Positions 12,354 through 23,046 of a stretch of DNA of 64,000 nucleotides are shown here, piece after piece. Below the pieces are notes generated by a model. That model was not told the DNA's origin. It did no database searches and saw only the letters and a list, made by a program, of their open reading frames with translations. Source of the stretch: Paragonimus westermani (taxonomy: Eukaryota; Platyhelminthes; Trematoda; Plagiorchiida; Troglotrematidae); contig QNGE01000971.1 in NCBI GenBank assembly GCA_008508345.1, positions 140,276 to 204,275 on the forward strand, given 5' to 3'. Position numbers and translations under genes: made by a program. The first letter of the stretch is position 1. Every line of letters starts with the position of its first letter.

Positions 12354-13394
12354 TCAACTGCAAGTGAACTGGTACACAACATGGGAGACAGAACAGTTTG
12401 ACAAACTAATTTTGCGTTTGCTGAGAACTGGTCCACTAGTGGTATGAAATAAGCGCAACTGAACAGCCGTATACGTTCCAGCCAGAGCGGATTTTAATTT
12501 GTGCTTCATGTCGTTCGCTAGGTGATCACCCTTGAATGGCAAGAATAGGCAAACATCCTCCTTTTGAGCCGTCAGTACAGGCTCAGTGCTCTTCACCGTA
12601 TTGTGTGCATCAAAGAATTTGTCGGGGTATCCGTTTGTTAGTAAAGTTCGCCTCAACAACTCCTGTTCTGTCTTCAGAGTATCTGGGGTACAAATACGTT
12701 TGGCTCTATGAAACAGCGTCTTAACTAAACCCCGTTTGTATGCAATAGGAGCAAAACTGGAAAAATGCATATATTGACCACCCCAAGTTGCTTTACGGTG
12801 AACTGAGCGTTGTAAAGTACCATCCGGTAATAAGTACATCCAAAAAGGTAAATCATTGCTCGACTCCACTTCGTGGGATAATGATAGGTTTGGGTGAATA
12901 TTACTGAGAAAGTTGAAGAACAAGTCAAAATGAATGGCGTTAGTAAAAATTAAAATATCAACGTATCTTTTGTACAATAACGAATCAGCTATATAATCCG
13001 GGACTTGCCGCTCAATCATGCCTAAGAAGATATCAGCTGGTGTTGGGCCTAACGGACTACCCATTGCAACAGCGTCTATCTGTTTATATGCAAGTCCCTC
13101 AAAATCGACACGAACGTTTTCTGTGTACAACAAAATAATATCTTCAAGGTATTTAAGTGGAACACCTATATCACAGTTCTGACCCAAGATAAAATCACAA
13201 AGAAAATCAACCGTCTCACGAAGGTGAGCATTTGTAAAAAGGGAATCAACATCCATGGAATACATTACTTGGGTACTCACCGAAGTGTTTTCTAAAATTT
13301 GAACTAATTCGAAAGAATCCTTTAAAAAATGTGGGGATAAGACTTTGCGGATGGGATCCAAAATATCCATTAACAAGCGAGGTTGTTCATGCAT
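12354..13394 (-). pseudogene. Penelope-like reverse transcriptase, 346-codon open segment
   Basis: The uninterrupted 346-codon frame covers most of the telomerase-like reverse transcriptase. Recognisable blocks are YSMDVDSLFTN (first catalytic aspartate, residues about 46-56), AMGSPLGPTPADIF and HEVESSNDLPFW. The active-site block reads YKRYVDILIF; family members normally have Y-V-D-D, so one aspartate codon is missing without disturbing the frame. That alone should abolish polymerisation. The frame ends FTCS followed by TGA, and the same frame continues as the nuclease. Upstream, minus 13370-13714 supplies the N-terminal RT block in another frame (KPDKGSGVVVM), showing a frameshift. Start codon choice is meaningless here; the ORF simply begins after the frameshift. 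Confidence 0.9.
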
Positions 13395-13739
13395 AAAATT
13401 GAGCGTAGAGGTGTATCATCCTTGTGTACCTTTAGAGCACCTCTCAATCGAGGTGTTTCCGTGCCGACTGGTTTCAGTTGCCTATAGTGAGCTTCAGATA
13501 TGTGTCCATGTAACAGAAATATCTGAAGTTGCCTTGCCATTTGCCTTTCAACCAATATGTTATTTTCGGCTGTCCGGTCTACTTTGAACTTCCTCTGATC
13601 CTCCAAAATGATATTCATTTTCCTTAAATATTCGTCTTTGGTCATGACGACCACACCAGAGCCTTTATCAGGTTTAAGGAATAACAGATGCTGCATGTCC
13701 CTTAGTTCCTTCATGGCCCGATAGCGTTCCTCATTTAGA

Positions 13740-13870
13740 CAGCACTGTCAGTACACGGATAAGCATAAGAGGAGCGGGAAGACTCACCGACAATTGTCAA
13801 AGAATTTCTTCTTTGAAGGTGAAGAGATGGGTCCCTTGAAATCAATGCTGAATCTCTCGGATGGTTGGGT
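13740..13870 (-). pseudogene. Start of Gypsy integrase core, truncated
   Basis: Minus-strand reading gives RFSIDFKGPISSPSKKKF followed, in another frame, by LTIVGESSRSSYAYPCTDSA. This matches the integrase catalytic core opening (SIDFKGP, then T-I-V-D-E-Y-S-R-F in relatives; here the second aspartate position is glycine). The remainder of the core, including the later catalytic residues, is missing. Penelope-like sequence follows directly. Confidence 0.75.
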
Positions 13871-14622
13871 TGCTTATATCAGGGATGTGTGTAGCGGAGT
13901 GAAAGAACGGGGTTTGGTGTGAGCACGCATTTTCCGTTGAGCGATTATTGGCTTGACGTACTCGAGGTTGAACGGCAGATTGCGTACAGGGTGATACCGA
14001 TTCGTGAAGCGTTTTTCTATCGACAGCATGAGTGGTAGAGCAGTTACAGTTTAGCGACAGAGTATCAGCCACGTTGTTATCAGAGACAGAACGGTAAATA
14101 ATGTCATACGGAGGGTTGGAAAGTTCCCGTTGCCAACGCTGTATTTTTCCGTTCTTGATTTTCCCTGTGTTTTTGATCGACCATAAAGGATACGGACAGC
14201 TGACCTGCGATGAGTGTAAAATGGTGACCCAGGAAAATTGCCGCCATTTTTTTAAGCTTTCCACAATAGCGTAGACTTTTTTCTCGACAGAAGAATGCTT
14301 ACATTTGGACGGTGTTAAAGTTCTGGACAAATGTAACTGGTCGTCCATTCTGGTTTAACGTTGTGGCGATGATGATATCCGATGCGTCAGTTTCAACTGT
14401 CAAGGGCGCTCTGGGTTCAATAGTAACAATCACTGAATCTAGAATCTCTTCCTTAAGATTGATAAATGAAGCCAAAGCCTCTTCGGGAAGAGGAAAGGTC
14501 ATATTCTTGAAGATCACACCGATTTTGTCTGAAAATTGTGAGGTCCACTGAAAGTAGTAGACGAACATACCAACAACTCTCTCTTGTGCTTTGAAGTTTG
14601 ACGCGGCTGGTAGCTTTTTCAA
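13842..14622 (-). pseudogene. Gypsy connection and RNase H region
   Basis: Two overlapping minus-strand frames together give LPAASNFKAQERVVGMFVYY (RT thumb) and then PLTVETDASDIIIATTLNQN, the RNase H start with its catalytic aspartate. The frame then switches to HSSVEKKVYAIVESLKKWRQ, the glutamate-bearing helix. Later WQRELSNPPYDIIYR and ADTLS correspond to the region normally ending with a conserved N-x-x-A-D-x-L-S motif. Frameshift near 14300-14350. Confidence 0.85.
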
Positions 14623-14639
14623 TGGTCAAAGATGTTCCG

Positions 14640-15322
14640 GATCCGGTTTAACGACACCCTTTGAGAGCTCATAACCCGACAATTTGACGTTGCGTGTCCG
14701 CACAACACATTTTGTTTATTGAGAGTGATTCCGGGCGGTGTTGAAGAATTGTAAGGGATTACGATCATGATCTTCGTTCGAAGTGCGGCAGATAGTCAGA
14801 TTGTCCGAGTAAGCGAAGGTCCCAGATAACTCCTCTCGTTAGATGATACTGTCGATAGTACGCTGGAACGCTGCCACACCAATGGTGACGCTGAAGGGAA
14901 TACAAGTTGATAAAGACGGTCACCTGCTTCGAAAGCCGTGTAGTTCTCTTCCGTCTTTATAGGTATCTGACGGTATGCAATCTGAAGGTCAGTAGTACTG
15001 AATACCTTATAACGATAAGTTTTCTCAATAAGATCGTCAATCCCGGGTAAGGGTAGGCGTCTAGGTAGGTGAACCGATTGAGTGTCTGGCTATAGTTCAC
15101 TACCATTCGACGCTTCTGCCGTTCGTTAGACTCCACTAGGAATTGGGCTGTCCAAGGCGAGGCAGAAGGTTCAATAATCCCGGCGTTCAACAGTTTTTTA
15201 GCTTCGGACTTGATAAGCAGTTCACCCGGTAAACAATAGCGCCTGGATTTAGTGACCACTAGCTGACAGTCAGGTGACAAGTGCTGAAACAGAAACTGCG
15301 GAGTAACAGAAATATTAAGCAT
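14640..15322 (-). pseudogene. Gypsy reverse transcriptase core
   Basis: From 15322 the frame reads LLIKSEAKKLLNAGIIEPSA, PWTAQFLV, RMVVNYSQTLNRFTYLDAYP, the classic opening of a Ty3/Gypsy RT. After frame changes it continues as FSTTDLQIAYRQIP, then LYQLVFPS, and the catalytic region reads FAYSDNLTICR, so the usual Y-x-D-D appears as Y-S-D-N. Some trematode and insect Gypsy lineages naturally carry D-N, so this need not be damage. Downstream, LSGYELSKGVVKPDP connects to the RNase H segment. At least three frame changes are needed to read it through. Confidence 0.85.
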
Positions 15323-15447
15323 GTTGTAAAGTGAAAACGGTGACTCAGAGCCAGAAAAGAGTATTTCGACGCGTTTACCTTTTGAAAAAGTTAGATCCTA
15401 GTAATACATTAGTACACAGGTTGTTGAGAAGCGGGAATGTGATGAAG

Positions 15448-15744
15448 TTACATAACAGTTATTTGAAACAAAAAGGAACGAAAGTGACGGAGTGTGAAAC
15501 TGGATAAACTGATAAATGTCATGGTCATCCTTTGGCATTTAGGTGCCCGAACAACAGAATGAGATATGTAGCTTTCCGAACTGCATGTGTCAATGAGAGG
15601 CTGTAACCAAATACGGTTCACGTAAACCTCAACAATATTGCGGCAGAATGTGTAGCCTCGGAAGACCGACACACCCGTTCGTAGTGCTCCTTTTTTCCAC
15701 AGCGCTTGTTGGCGCTGTAGGGGGTCACGAAGCGACGACGACAT
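15448..15744 (-). pseudogene. Gypsy aspartic protease remnant
   Basis: A 98-codon frame contains VYVNRIWLQPLIDTCSSESY, the position of the retropepsin active site, normally D-T/S-G. Here the glycine is replaced by cysteine (DTC), one reason to regard the copy as dead. The cysteine-rich stretch CRNIVE just before could be the tail of a nucleocapsid-like knuckle, but this is weak. Confidence 0.65.
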
Positions 15745-18700
15745 AGCTCAACTTTGAAACCTCTGAGGTACAGATGTTTGGGTCGTTATGGGACATCCGT
15801 AGGTTTCAAACTAACTCGGTGCATAATATGTTGACCAAACGAAGCTTGACGTCGTTTGTCTCCTCGATCTTCGGTCCTCTCGACAACGTAGAATATGAAC
15901 TGCGCGTAGGCCTTTTCCAAGCTGTTATACACTCAAATGGAACTGAAATGAGTGCAGACAGGGAAGCGCTGAAATTATGGAACTGATGGCTGTGTTTGAC
16001 CTCACCTAAATCAAATATCAGTACCAAAACGGATTGATCTCTGGGAAGTTGACATATGTATGCTGTTGAGCGTACCCAGTGATAACTAGACATCTGACAG
16101 CTGGGCAGTAGCACATTTAGTTTAGGAAAGGTTCTCCACCTGTCATAGATGTCGCTTTTTCACCTCTCTAGGTAGACCATTCAGGATGTATGGTCTTTTG
16201 TGAGTAAGCAAGAGATCACAGAATGTCAGCCTACCGTCAGATATCACGTGTACAGTGTACCATCGCTAACTCTGCCAGCTGGTCCAAGTCAGGTGAGATG
16301 TTTACCAGATCAACGGGGTATTTGATCTGTGCGCATTTCGGGAAACTCGGGATACACGAGCGGCTGGTTAGACAGTGCACAACGCACTTTGAGATTGTTA
16401 GACGACGCACTCCTTGTGCCAACCGAACAGTTTACCACTAACAGTTTGACACTACTGCAAGGCCAAGCAATGGATTTATCACGAAACATGAAGACCTAGT
16501 CTATCCCGTTGAGTAAAGCAGGTAGATAAAACCTGTCTCACTGAGGAACTTAAGAGTAGTCAACTGGTGAGTTAGAAGCGATATCCGAGACAACAGTCTA
16601 CCACTGTCAACGGCATACATGCACCCGCACTACCTTCGTTCTTTGAGTTGACCTTATTTCATTCAGGTTCTCACCTTGGTTTTAGTTCGAGGATTTCTCA
16701 CACCATTGTTACGGTGAAAAGCATGCTGAGCCAGTATCGTCTGAACAAACTTATGGCTAGTGTAACGTGTTCGAATTTCCTTTATTCACCACCTACTCAA
16801 ACCCCACCCTCCGTAAGTAATGCGAGTGATGGTGAAGGTCGCTTTGACCACCGTCTGAAATTTGAACACCTTTACTTTATTGTCAGCTGAAAAATGTCTT
16901 GGGACGTACCATTTTGAACGTGACATCCCGTGTTGATTCCACATACCTACCCGTATGCATTTACTGGTGTTTTCTATTATAGAAAGTTTACCAAGGTGTA
17001 CATTTGTTATCAGTTTGGCTTAGCATCGGAGTGCAGAGTTCTAGTGCCACTCAAGTGGCCTCCGAAATAAACGCAGAGTAGGTTCTACAGCTAGTGGGAA
17101 GGAGTGAATGAATGTGGGTTCTATCTGCCAACAACCAAGCATGATCTCTTTAATTAAATGCAGTCCATAACACTACAGGGTTTATTATGGTTCACAGTAC
17201 TCCTGATTAGTTTAGCCTATCACACTGCCCGAAACTGAAAGACGCCTGCGCATGTCGACGGATACGGCAACGATGCCGTACTATCAACCACATGGTCTCG
17301 GGTACTAACCCTGTGGTCGTGAATGTTAGTGTCTAATTTCAGGCGGCATGGTAGTATCCACACCATTTGCAACCTTGTCTGTCATACGATATTTGGAAAA
17401 GAGCTGGTTTATAAAACTTGTGGAATAATCGCATGTGTTTGTTCACAGCTACCTGTCACTAGTTAGGCCGTCGACTATGCGCCAAGGGTCGATTCAAGCG
17501 GTCAACGGAAAGAAAGTAACCCTCTACAACGCCTCAATACTTGACACATTAGCTCAGGAACTTTCAGTGAATACAAAGGCAACCAGGTTGTAGAAACAAC
17601 GGTCAAACTTACGGCGCTTCGGCATCTCGAGTGCGTCTGGTAAAGCCGATGCACGCGTGATACGACGTGTTAAACAGCAGAAAGTGCGTACGGCAAGCAT
17701 TCAAGGATTAACGCTGTCATTACCAACTATGCATCAGTGGTTGGAAACTATGCTTAACCGCAACGTACTAGACATGATAAAGTTTCATTTTAAAAACAGA
17801 TGAGAAAAGAAAGGACTATATCAAAAAACTCGTAACGACACTCAAATAAACAGCACGATGCCTGCCACACAAACCGACGAATGAGTTGCAAACGAAAGTA
17901 AGATGTGACGTACAAAACAGCCTCCTTGCATTTTTTGCTAAACTAATTCAGTGATTATTCTTACCTCACTGAGGACCTGGACAAACAACGTTGACACTCA
18001 GATCAAAATACTCGGGTGGTCAGAAACCTAAATACGCCCAAACAGTTTACTTACCGGACCTGTTCAACTAGAATTAGAGAAACGTAATCACCGAAGCTAG
18101 AAACGACCAAAGGTATTGTCAATTTTTATCAGCTGATCTTTGCTTTTCAGTTTGAGATTCTGACAACGCACGTGATCCAGAGGCCCTCATAAGTGAATAT
18201 ATAACTGAATCTAGGATTTCAAAACTGTTATTAAGCAGAAGGAATCGAATTACGTTTTCTTTCATTCAGGAAGCATTCCAAATTGATAAAGGGCTACTAC
18301 GATAAGCAAGCAAGCAGAGACGGGTAGTAAGATGAGCATAAACAACATCCTTCGGTCACGGTTACGTTGTAGTTTGCTTAAACGCACCCGAAAGAAATGT
18401 GTCACAATCCGCAAGGTTTGTTGAAAGTGAATGGAATATAACACGAAGATCAAAATGACGACTGAACGTCTACATTAGCTATTATTCAAAGATTTTGGAT
18501 AATCCAACCTGACTTTTCGGTTCAGCGTTAATTCAATGCACAGAACGGAAGCCATCACAACCGACGTGCGAAAGCAGAAAGTACCAACATTCACATTTTC
18601 GTGAAAGCTCACTAGGTGTGAAGCTAACGAAAACACTTTCCAGTTTAGATTGTGGTACTCATAGTATATAGATGAACAATCTCGACCAAACATCAAAATT

Positions 18701-19499
18701 TATTCAGATCACCGCGTAAGGGTAGGAAAAGTAAGCCACCGGTATTAAAAAATTTGATCCAAAGCAGCAGCGGACTCCGTCAACTAAGACGTGCAACCAA
18801 AGTCCACGGTCCGGGGTATTTTCAGCCAACATTTACATAATTGACTCGAACCACAAATCTACAACATTTTATAGGACAGATAGGGCATTTAAGGACAATC
18901 GAATGCCCACACTAAAAGTACAATAACACTTACGACCACAAACCTCGTGTGTGGATAATACTCATCGTTGAGCGGGAAATCCGAAAGACATTTAGATTCT
19001 ACTTCCAGGGAAGTCTTATACTAAACAAATAAAGAGCACAACAAACCCCGGATGAATAGCCGACAGTTGCAGTGTTGCATGGCGTCAAATTTCAGTCAAC
19101 CAGCTCACATGCGGTAATAAACCGGTAAACGTACTGGGATACACTAAGAGAAAGTCGCTCTCGTAATCAAAGCACTGAAATTCTCAAGGCTGTCCGTGCC
19201 AGAAGCTGAATCAACACGACTTTAGCCATCGGGTCTTGGAACCTTGATGTAAAGTTACCATGAGCCATGAACGCTGAAAATGAGTTCTGTACATCACCGC
19301 AAATGTGGTTGGTTCAACTAACCGAACTACACTATAAGTGACCTAGTCTACGGTGAAACCATAGGATTACTCGTTATGGCCTCTCAGGGTACATTGTAGG
19401 TAAAGAAAGACACCGTTTCGAAAAGTCGCCAATCAATTATTGAAGAAAGAGATTGGATTGATATATTAGGTTCAATCAAGGGAGTATACACAAAAAAGG
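15745..19499. other. No confident gene; short ORFs only
   Basis: 15745-16450 may hold degraded Gypsy gag or leader sequence; I see no zinc knuckle to prove it. From 16450 to 18260 nothing is recognisable. A possible terminal exon at 18262-18453 is listed separately. Confidence 0.35.
18262..18453 (-). CDS. Possible terminal exon encoding a membrane-anchor tail
   Basis: The minus-strand frame ends with LSKLQRNRDRRMLFMLILLP followed by about 15 more mostly hydrophobic residues and a short polar end (GMLPE) before the stop. A basic patch, one hydrophobic span and a very short tail is the shape of a tail-anchored or single-pass membrane protein. A possible acceptor ..gcgtttaag precedes CAAACTAC. 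No upstream exon or family could be identified. The ORF might equally be chance, since the region has no other support. Confidence 0.2.
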   Translation of the reverse strand: MIFVLYSIHFQQTLRIVTHFFRVRLSKLQRNRDRRMLFMLILLPVSACLLIVVALYQFGMLPE

Positions 19500-20090
19500 T
19501 CAGAGAAGTTTTAAAGGTTTATCAAAACCCATAAGTTTACGGTACACATCAATATCTGAGAACTCTGTTTCAGAAATGAATAAAGGAATGTTCTTGACAG
19601 TTAAATTGGCCATAGAAAGGGTTCCTTCAACACATTTTACATCTTCGGGGGTAAACTCTATCTTCTTCTTGTTTAAAAATACACCTCGAGTGTACGCTGT
19701 GAAAACACCAGTGTTGTAATTGAAATAGAGATCGGAAACATGGCTTCTAGTAATTAAGTGAAGTAACAGAGGAGTTGTGACGGCGAATCCAACGCCACAT
19801 GCGACGGCAGCAAACAGGAGGCCAGGATCAGGTAGTTTGAAAGCAACGAAAGGTTGAAAAAGTAGAACTGTGGCACTCGAAAACAAAGAAAAGGTCTTCG
19901 CATATAACACCGCGTTGCTGCTAGGACTACTGTAAACGAGTGTTCCCTTTGAATCACTTATATTCTTCGATGAAAAATACCCCGCAAAATTTCCACCTAG
20001 TCGAACTCGGAGATATGATATGTCTCCAGCATTTTTCCACCTACCGAGCAAACCCAGCCGACTATATAGCGTGCTTCTACAAACGGACAT
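19500..20090 (-). CDS. TMEM70: TMEM70 homologue, mitochondrial complex assembly factor
   Basis: The 196-residue single-exon ORF starts at an ATG and ends KPLKLL. Residues 1-40 are rich in Arg, Ser, Leu and Gly and nearly free of acids, like a mitochondrial targeting peptide. GTLVYSS (about 49-55) corresponds to the conserved L-I/V-Y-x-G start of the family. Two hydrophobic spans (about 64-84 and 89-112) form a helical hairpin, the second ending TTPLLLHLITRSHV. Human TMEM70 has TPVLLHFITKGYV at the equivalent place. The C-terminal soluble domain ends YRKLMGFDKP, comparable to YIHLMGYDKE in human. TMEM70 resides in the inner membrane and helps assemble ATP synthase (c-ring) and complex I. It is shorter than human TMEM70 (260 residues), mainly at the N-terminus. 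TMEM186 and TMEM223 are relatives, but the TPLLLH and LMGFDK blocks favour TMEM70. Confidence 0.88.
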   Translation of the reverse strand: MSVCRSTLYSRLGLLGRWKNAGDISYLRVRLGGNFAGYFSSKNISDSKGTLVYSSPSSNAVLYAKTFSLFSSATVLLFQPFVAFKLPDPGLLFAAVACGVGFAVTTPLLLHLITRSHVSDLYFNYNTGVFTAYTRGVFLNKKKIEFTPEDVKCVEGTLSMANLTVKNIPLFISETEFSDIDVYRKLMGFDKPLKLL

Positions 20091-20428
20091 TCCTCACCGT
20101 ACGCAGTAAGGTCAAATCAAGGTCAGTTCAATCTCCAGGAAAAAGTGGTTTCAAATTTCAAATCCAGGACTTGGTAAAGGCCAGTGCCTGTTGACGTCCT
20201 GATGCTTGACTGGTGTGATCCGGAGATTGATTAGAGTGCGTTTTCTGTTGATGTGTTCAGTGACGGACAGTGAGGGACAGAAGAAAAGGAGCATCAAAAC
20301 AGAGTAGGAAAAAGGCGGTTCCAATGTTTGTCTAGCTCTCTTTTAAATATATCTACGCTCTCAGTCTCAACGGTATTTGCAGACAGCTTGTTCCACGGGT
20401 TGACTACCCCGTTAGTGGAGAAGTTATA

Positions 20429-21898
20429 TCAGACAGTCAATCGTGATCTTGTTTTCATGACTGTGAATCTATGGCCCCTTAACTCTCTGTTCCGACGCAT
20501 CTCGAACAAACCTGCCATGGGGCTTGTTCCAGCGTGGTGGGTAATTTTGTACATTTTAATAAGGTCTCCTCTCACCCGCCTACGTTGGAGTGAAAATAAG
20601 TTCAACGAAGTTAGTCGGTCTTGATAGTTTAGACCCTTCATACCCCATACCATACGTGTGGCGACCTTTTGCACTTTTTCGAGGGTGGTTCTATCCCTTT
20701 TGAGATATGGTACCCAGGCTTGGACACAGTATTCCAAGTGAAGGCGAACTATAGCCGAGTACAGTGGAATGAACACTGCTGGACAGCGGTTAGCGATCGC
20801 CGATTTCAGTTGATATAACGCCCGCCGCGCTTTTGCCGCGGATGCGGTACACTGTGTAGATGGGGTAAACGCACTAGTGACTTGGATACCCAAGTCTTTT
20901 GTTTGCTGCTTAGTTGTTAGTTCAACTGCCTGACCATATGCATCCCTTAAATACCTGGGCGTTGACTGGATAGCTTTGGCGAGGATATGAATTTCAAGAA
21001 CGTTCAGCGGTAGATCCCACTTTAACGTCCATTCGCAAATTTTGAGGATGTCCCCTTGGAGAGCGGTCGAGTCCGATGAACTCTCGACCAGCTTTATATC
21101 GTCTGCATACAGATAGCATGGGCAGACTAAGTCGTTGGTCAGGTCATTTATGTATACGAGGAAAAGCAGAGGAGCGAGGATTGATCCCTGAAAAACTCCA
21201 CTTAACGGAGAACCTTTGTCCGACAATACCCCTCTTACTCTCACCCTATACGACCTTCCAACTAGAAACGCCTGCATCCATCTGCAGATTCTAGTAGAGA
21301 TTCCAGCTTGTCGGAGTTTCCAGCATAAAAGCCTGTGGTTGACAGAATCGAAGGCTTCCTGGAAGTCCAGGTAGCACACCGCGACCTCTTCTGCTTTATC
21401 CAGTGCCTCCGTGACATTGCCTAAAATCGTTAGCAAATTTGTAGAACAAGATCTTACCCTTAGGAAACCATGTTGAGGAGCCCTGAAGAATTTCTGTTCA
21501 CAGAGAAACTTACGGATTCTCTCTCTTAATATTCGTTCGAAAATTTTGCTGACAACACTCGTCAGGTTTACTGGTTGGTAATTTCCAACTTCTGATCTGT
21601 TGCCATCTTTGAAGGTGGGAATTACAATGGCTTCTTTCCAGTCTCTCACCACTGTCCCTGTTTCTAATGTGAGGTTGAACAGTTGGGCAAATGGTGACTC
21701 CAACAATTTGGCCAGAGGTTTTAGGACTGCCGGATGGATGCGGTCAGGTCCTGCGGACTTTGCGCTGTTTAGCTTGGATATCGTTCGCTCAACTTCGTGG
21801 GGCGTAATTATCTGATCCACCATGGGCACGCTCACGGCATTACTCCGGGGCTCCGGTGCCTCTTTGTCTGAGCGATAAACACTTTGAACCTGTGCCAT
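20429..21898 (-). pseudogene. CR1-like reverse transcriptase, 489-codon open segment
   Basis: The longest open segment of the element covers the whole RT. Seen in order: KLNSAKSAGPDRIHPAVLKP, WKEAIVIPTFKDGNR, NYQPVNLTSVVSKIFERIL, AVCYLDFQEAFDSVNHRLL, FQGSILAPLLFLVYINDL and CYLYADDIKLVESS. The catalytic aspartates (LDF and YADD) are present. The family usually has Q-H-G-F-R near RAPQHGFLRVRSC; here it is HGFLRVRSC, as in many CR1 proteins. The C-terminal part (EYCVQAWVPYLKRD, LEKVQKVATRM, then a Tyr/Arg-rich tail) is complete. The segment itself could be functional, but the endonuclease and ORF1 parts are in other frames, so the element as a whole is not. Confidence 0.93.
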
Positions 21899-21972
21899 GA
21901 ACGCGTCCGCTATGCCCTTGTCGGTCGATATGATATCCTTGTTATAGGAGAGTGCGGTCCCAATCTCCTTTC

Positions 21973-22611
21973 TTAGAGAGGACCTGTACTGAGCATATCC
22001 ATAATATCTCGTGCTAGGTTGCGGTCATAGCCTAAACGAGCATTTCTTGCTACCTTGATTGCTTCGTTTCGAACCGTTTTGTAAACCATGGAGCTTTGAA
22101 ACCCCCTATTTTGCATATATGTCTTCCAAGCTATGTACTTACGTCGGACAGCTTTCTTGATCCTGGGACTAACCCATGACTTTCGACCTTTTCCTCTGAT
22201 ATTTTTCTGAGGGACGTGCTCATCTGTAAGAACCCGGATGTTATCGACGTGGATCAACCACAGACTGTCGACGTTCTCTACAGGGGTCGTTGGGTTCCAG
22301 GCCATCGTACCAGCTTCCGATATTAATTTCTTGTTGTCTATTCGGTGAAACTGTTGCACCTTGTGTGCCTGCTTCACTAACAGGGAACACTGAAACGAGA
22401 AATAAATCGTCACGTGATCATCCTTTTCCAGTGGTGCTGCAGGCCGTACGTTTGTGACGTCCGTGCTGTGCCGAGTTAGGATCAGGTCTAGCACTGAGGC
22501 CATCTGTCCGGGTCGGGATCTCGTAGCTATTTTCACATGCTGTGTTAGTGTGAATCTGTTGATTAGGTCGAACAGCTTTTGGTCAAACCATCTGTCATTA
22601 ACGGATCCCAA
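21973..22611 (-). pseudogene. CR1-like endonuclease C-terminal part and linker
   Basis: The frame opens with FDQKLFDLINRFTLTQHV and then SVLDLILTRHSTDVTNV and KDDHVTIYFSF, matching the endonuclease region that normally ends in the catalytic S-D-H. The remainder, including a basic stretch (RKSWVSPRIKKAVRRKYIAW), is the usual linker to the RT. It is separated from the N-terminal endonuclease frame by a stop at 22612-22614 and a frame change, and from the RT by another. Confidence 0.85.
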
Positions 22612-22614
22612 TGA

Positions 22615-23046
22615 TCAGTAAATTTTGGGAGCACTAAAATCTCCCAAAACGAGCAGGCGATGGCCTAATTGACAAGCCGACTGAAATGATTCTAGTAACA
22701 CTTCGTCTTTCTCTAACGTCGCACCCGGACTACGGTACACCCCGAAGACCATCAATGGAGGTTTGACGTGAAGTAGGCTAACAGCGGTCTGAAGACCCAC
22801 GAAATTGCAGTTGTAGTTCACGGGAGACTGCCTTATAAAACGTTTGATCAACAATAGGCAGTCGCCCCCGACTGCATTGCTACGGTCACTGCGATACCAT
22901 TGGAACCCACGCGCCCAATCCCCCAGATCTGTTCCTTTTTTGGGCCAGGTTTCTATGGAATAGATCGCTGTTTGCAGCTCGTCTCTCTTGTTGAGCAAGC
23001 TGCATACATTTGCTTGCATGCATTTTAGCTCTGACGATCTGGCCAC
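22615..23046 (-). pseudogene. CR1-like endonuclease N-terminal part
   Basis: LKCMQANVCSLLNKRDELQT is the family's opening with the catalytic asparagine (normally Y-x-N-A-R/C-S-L), and FGVYRSPGAT and LLVLGDFSAPKI are the middle motifs. The usual G-D-F-N reads G-D-F-S, so one catalytic residue is altered. The segment after the conserved E-T-W (ETWPKKGTDLGDW) has the proper length. Confidence 0.85.

Larger units (their letters stand above)
12063..13737 (-). mobile_element. Penelope-like element, coding region, inactivated
   Basis: On the minus strand, in order: a start block with LKPDKGSGVVVMTKDEYLRKM, the RT body and a GIY-YIG nuclease. This is the domain order of Penelope-like elements. The copy begins abruptly near 13737, where Ty3/Gypsy integrase sequence ends, so either the Penelope-like element inserted there or the two were joined by deletion. 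The frame is broken near 13370-13394, and a TGA falls between RT and nuclease. A second, older copy lies at 1.0-1.7 kb on the opposite strand. Terminal repeats or hammerhead ribozymes known from some Penelope-like elements were not found. Confidence 0.9.
13740..15744 (-). mobile_element. Ty3/Gypsy LTR retrotransposon pol, degenerate and truncated
   Basis: Minus-strand readings give protease, reverse transcriptase, RNase H and the beginning of integrase in the Ty3/Gypsy order, spread over several frames. No LTR could be located. The integrase stops near 13740 exactly where Penelope-like sequence starts. On the 5' side (15745-16450) I found no convincing gag; a few ORFs of 60-100 codons occur there. 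Multiple frameshifts and stops make the copy inactive. The protein style resembles elements common in trematode genomes, but clade assignment needs a tree. Confidence 0.88.
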
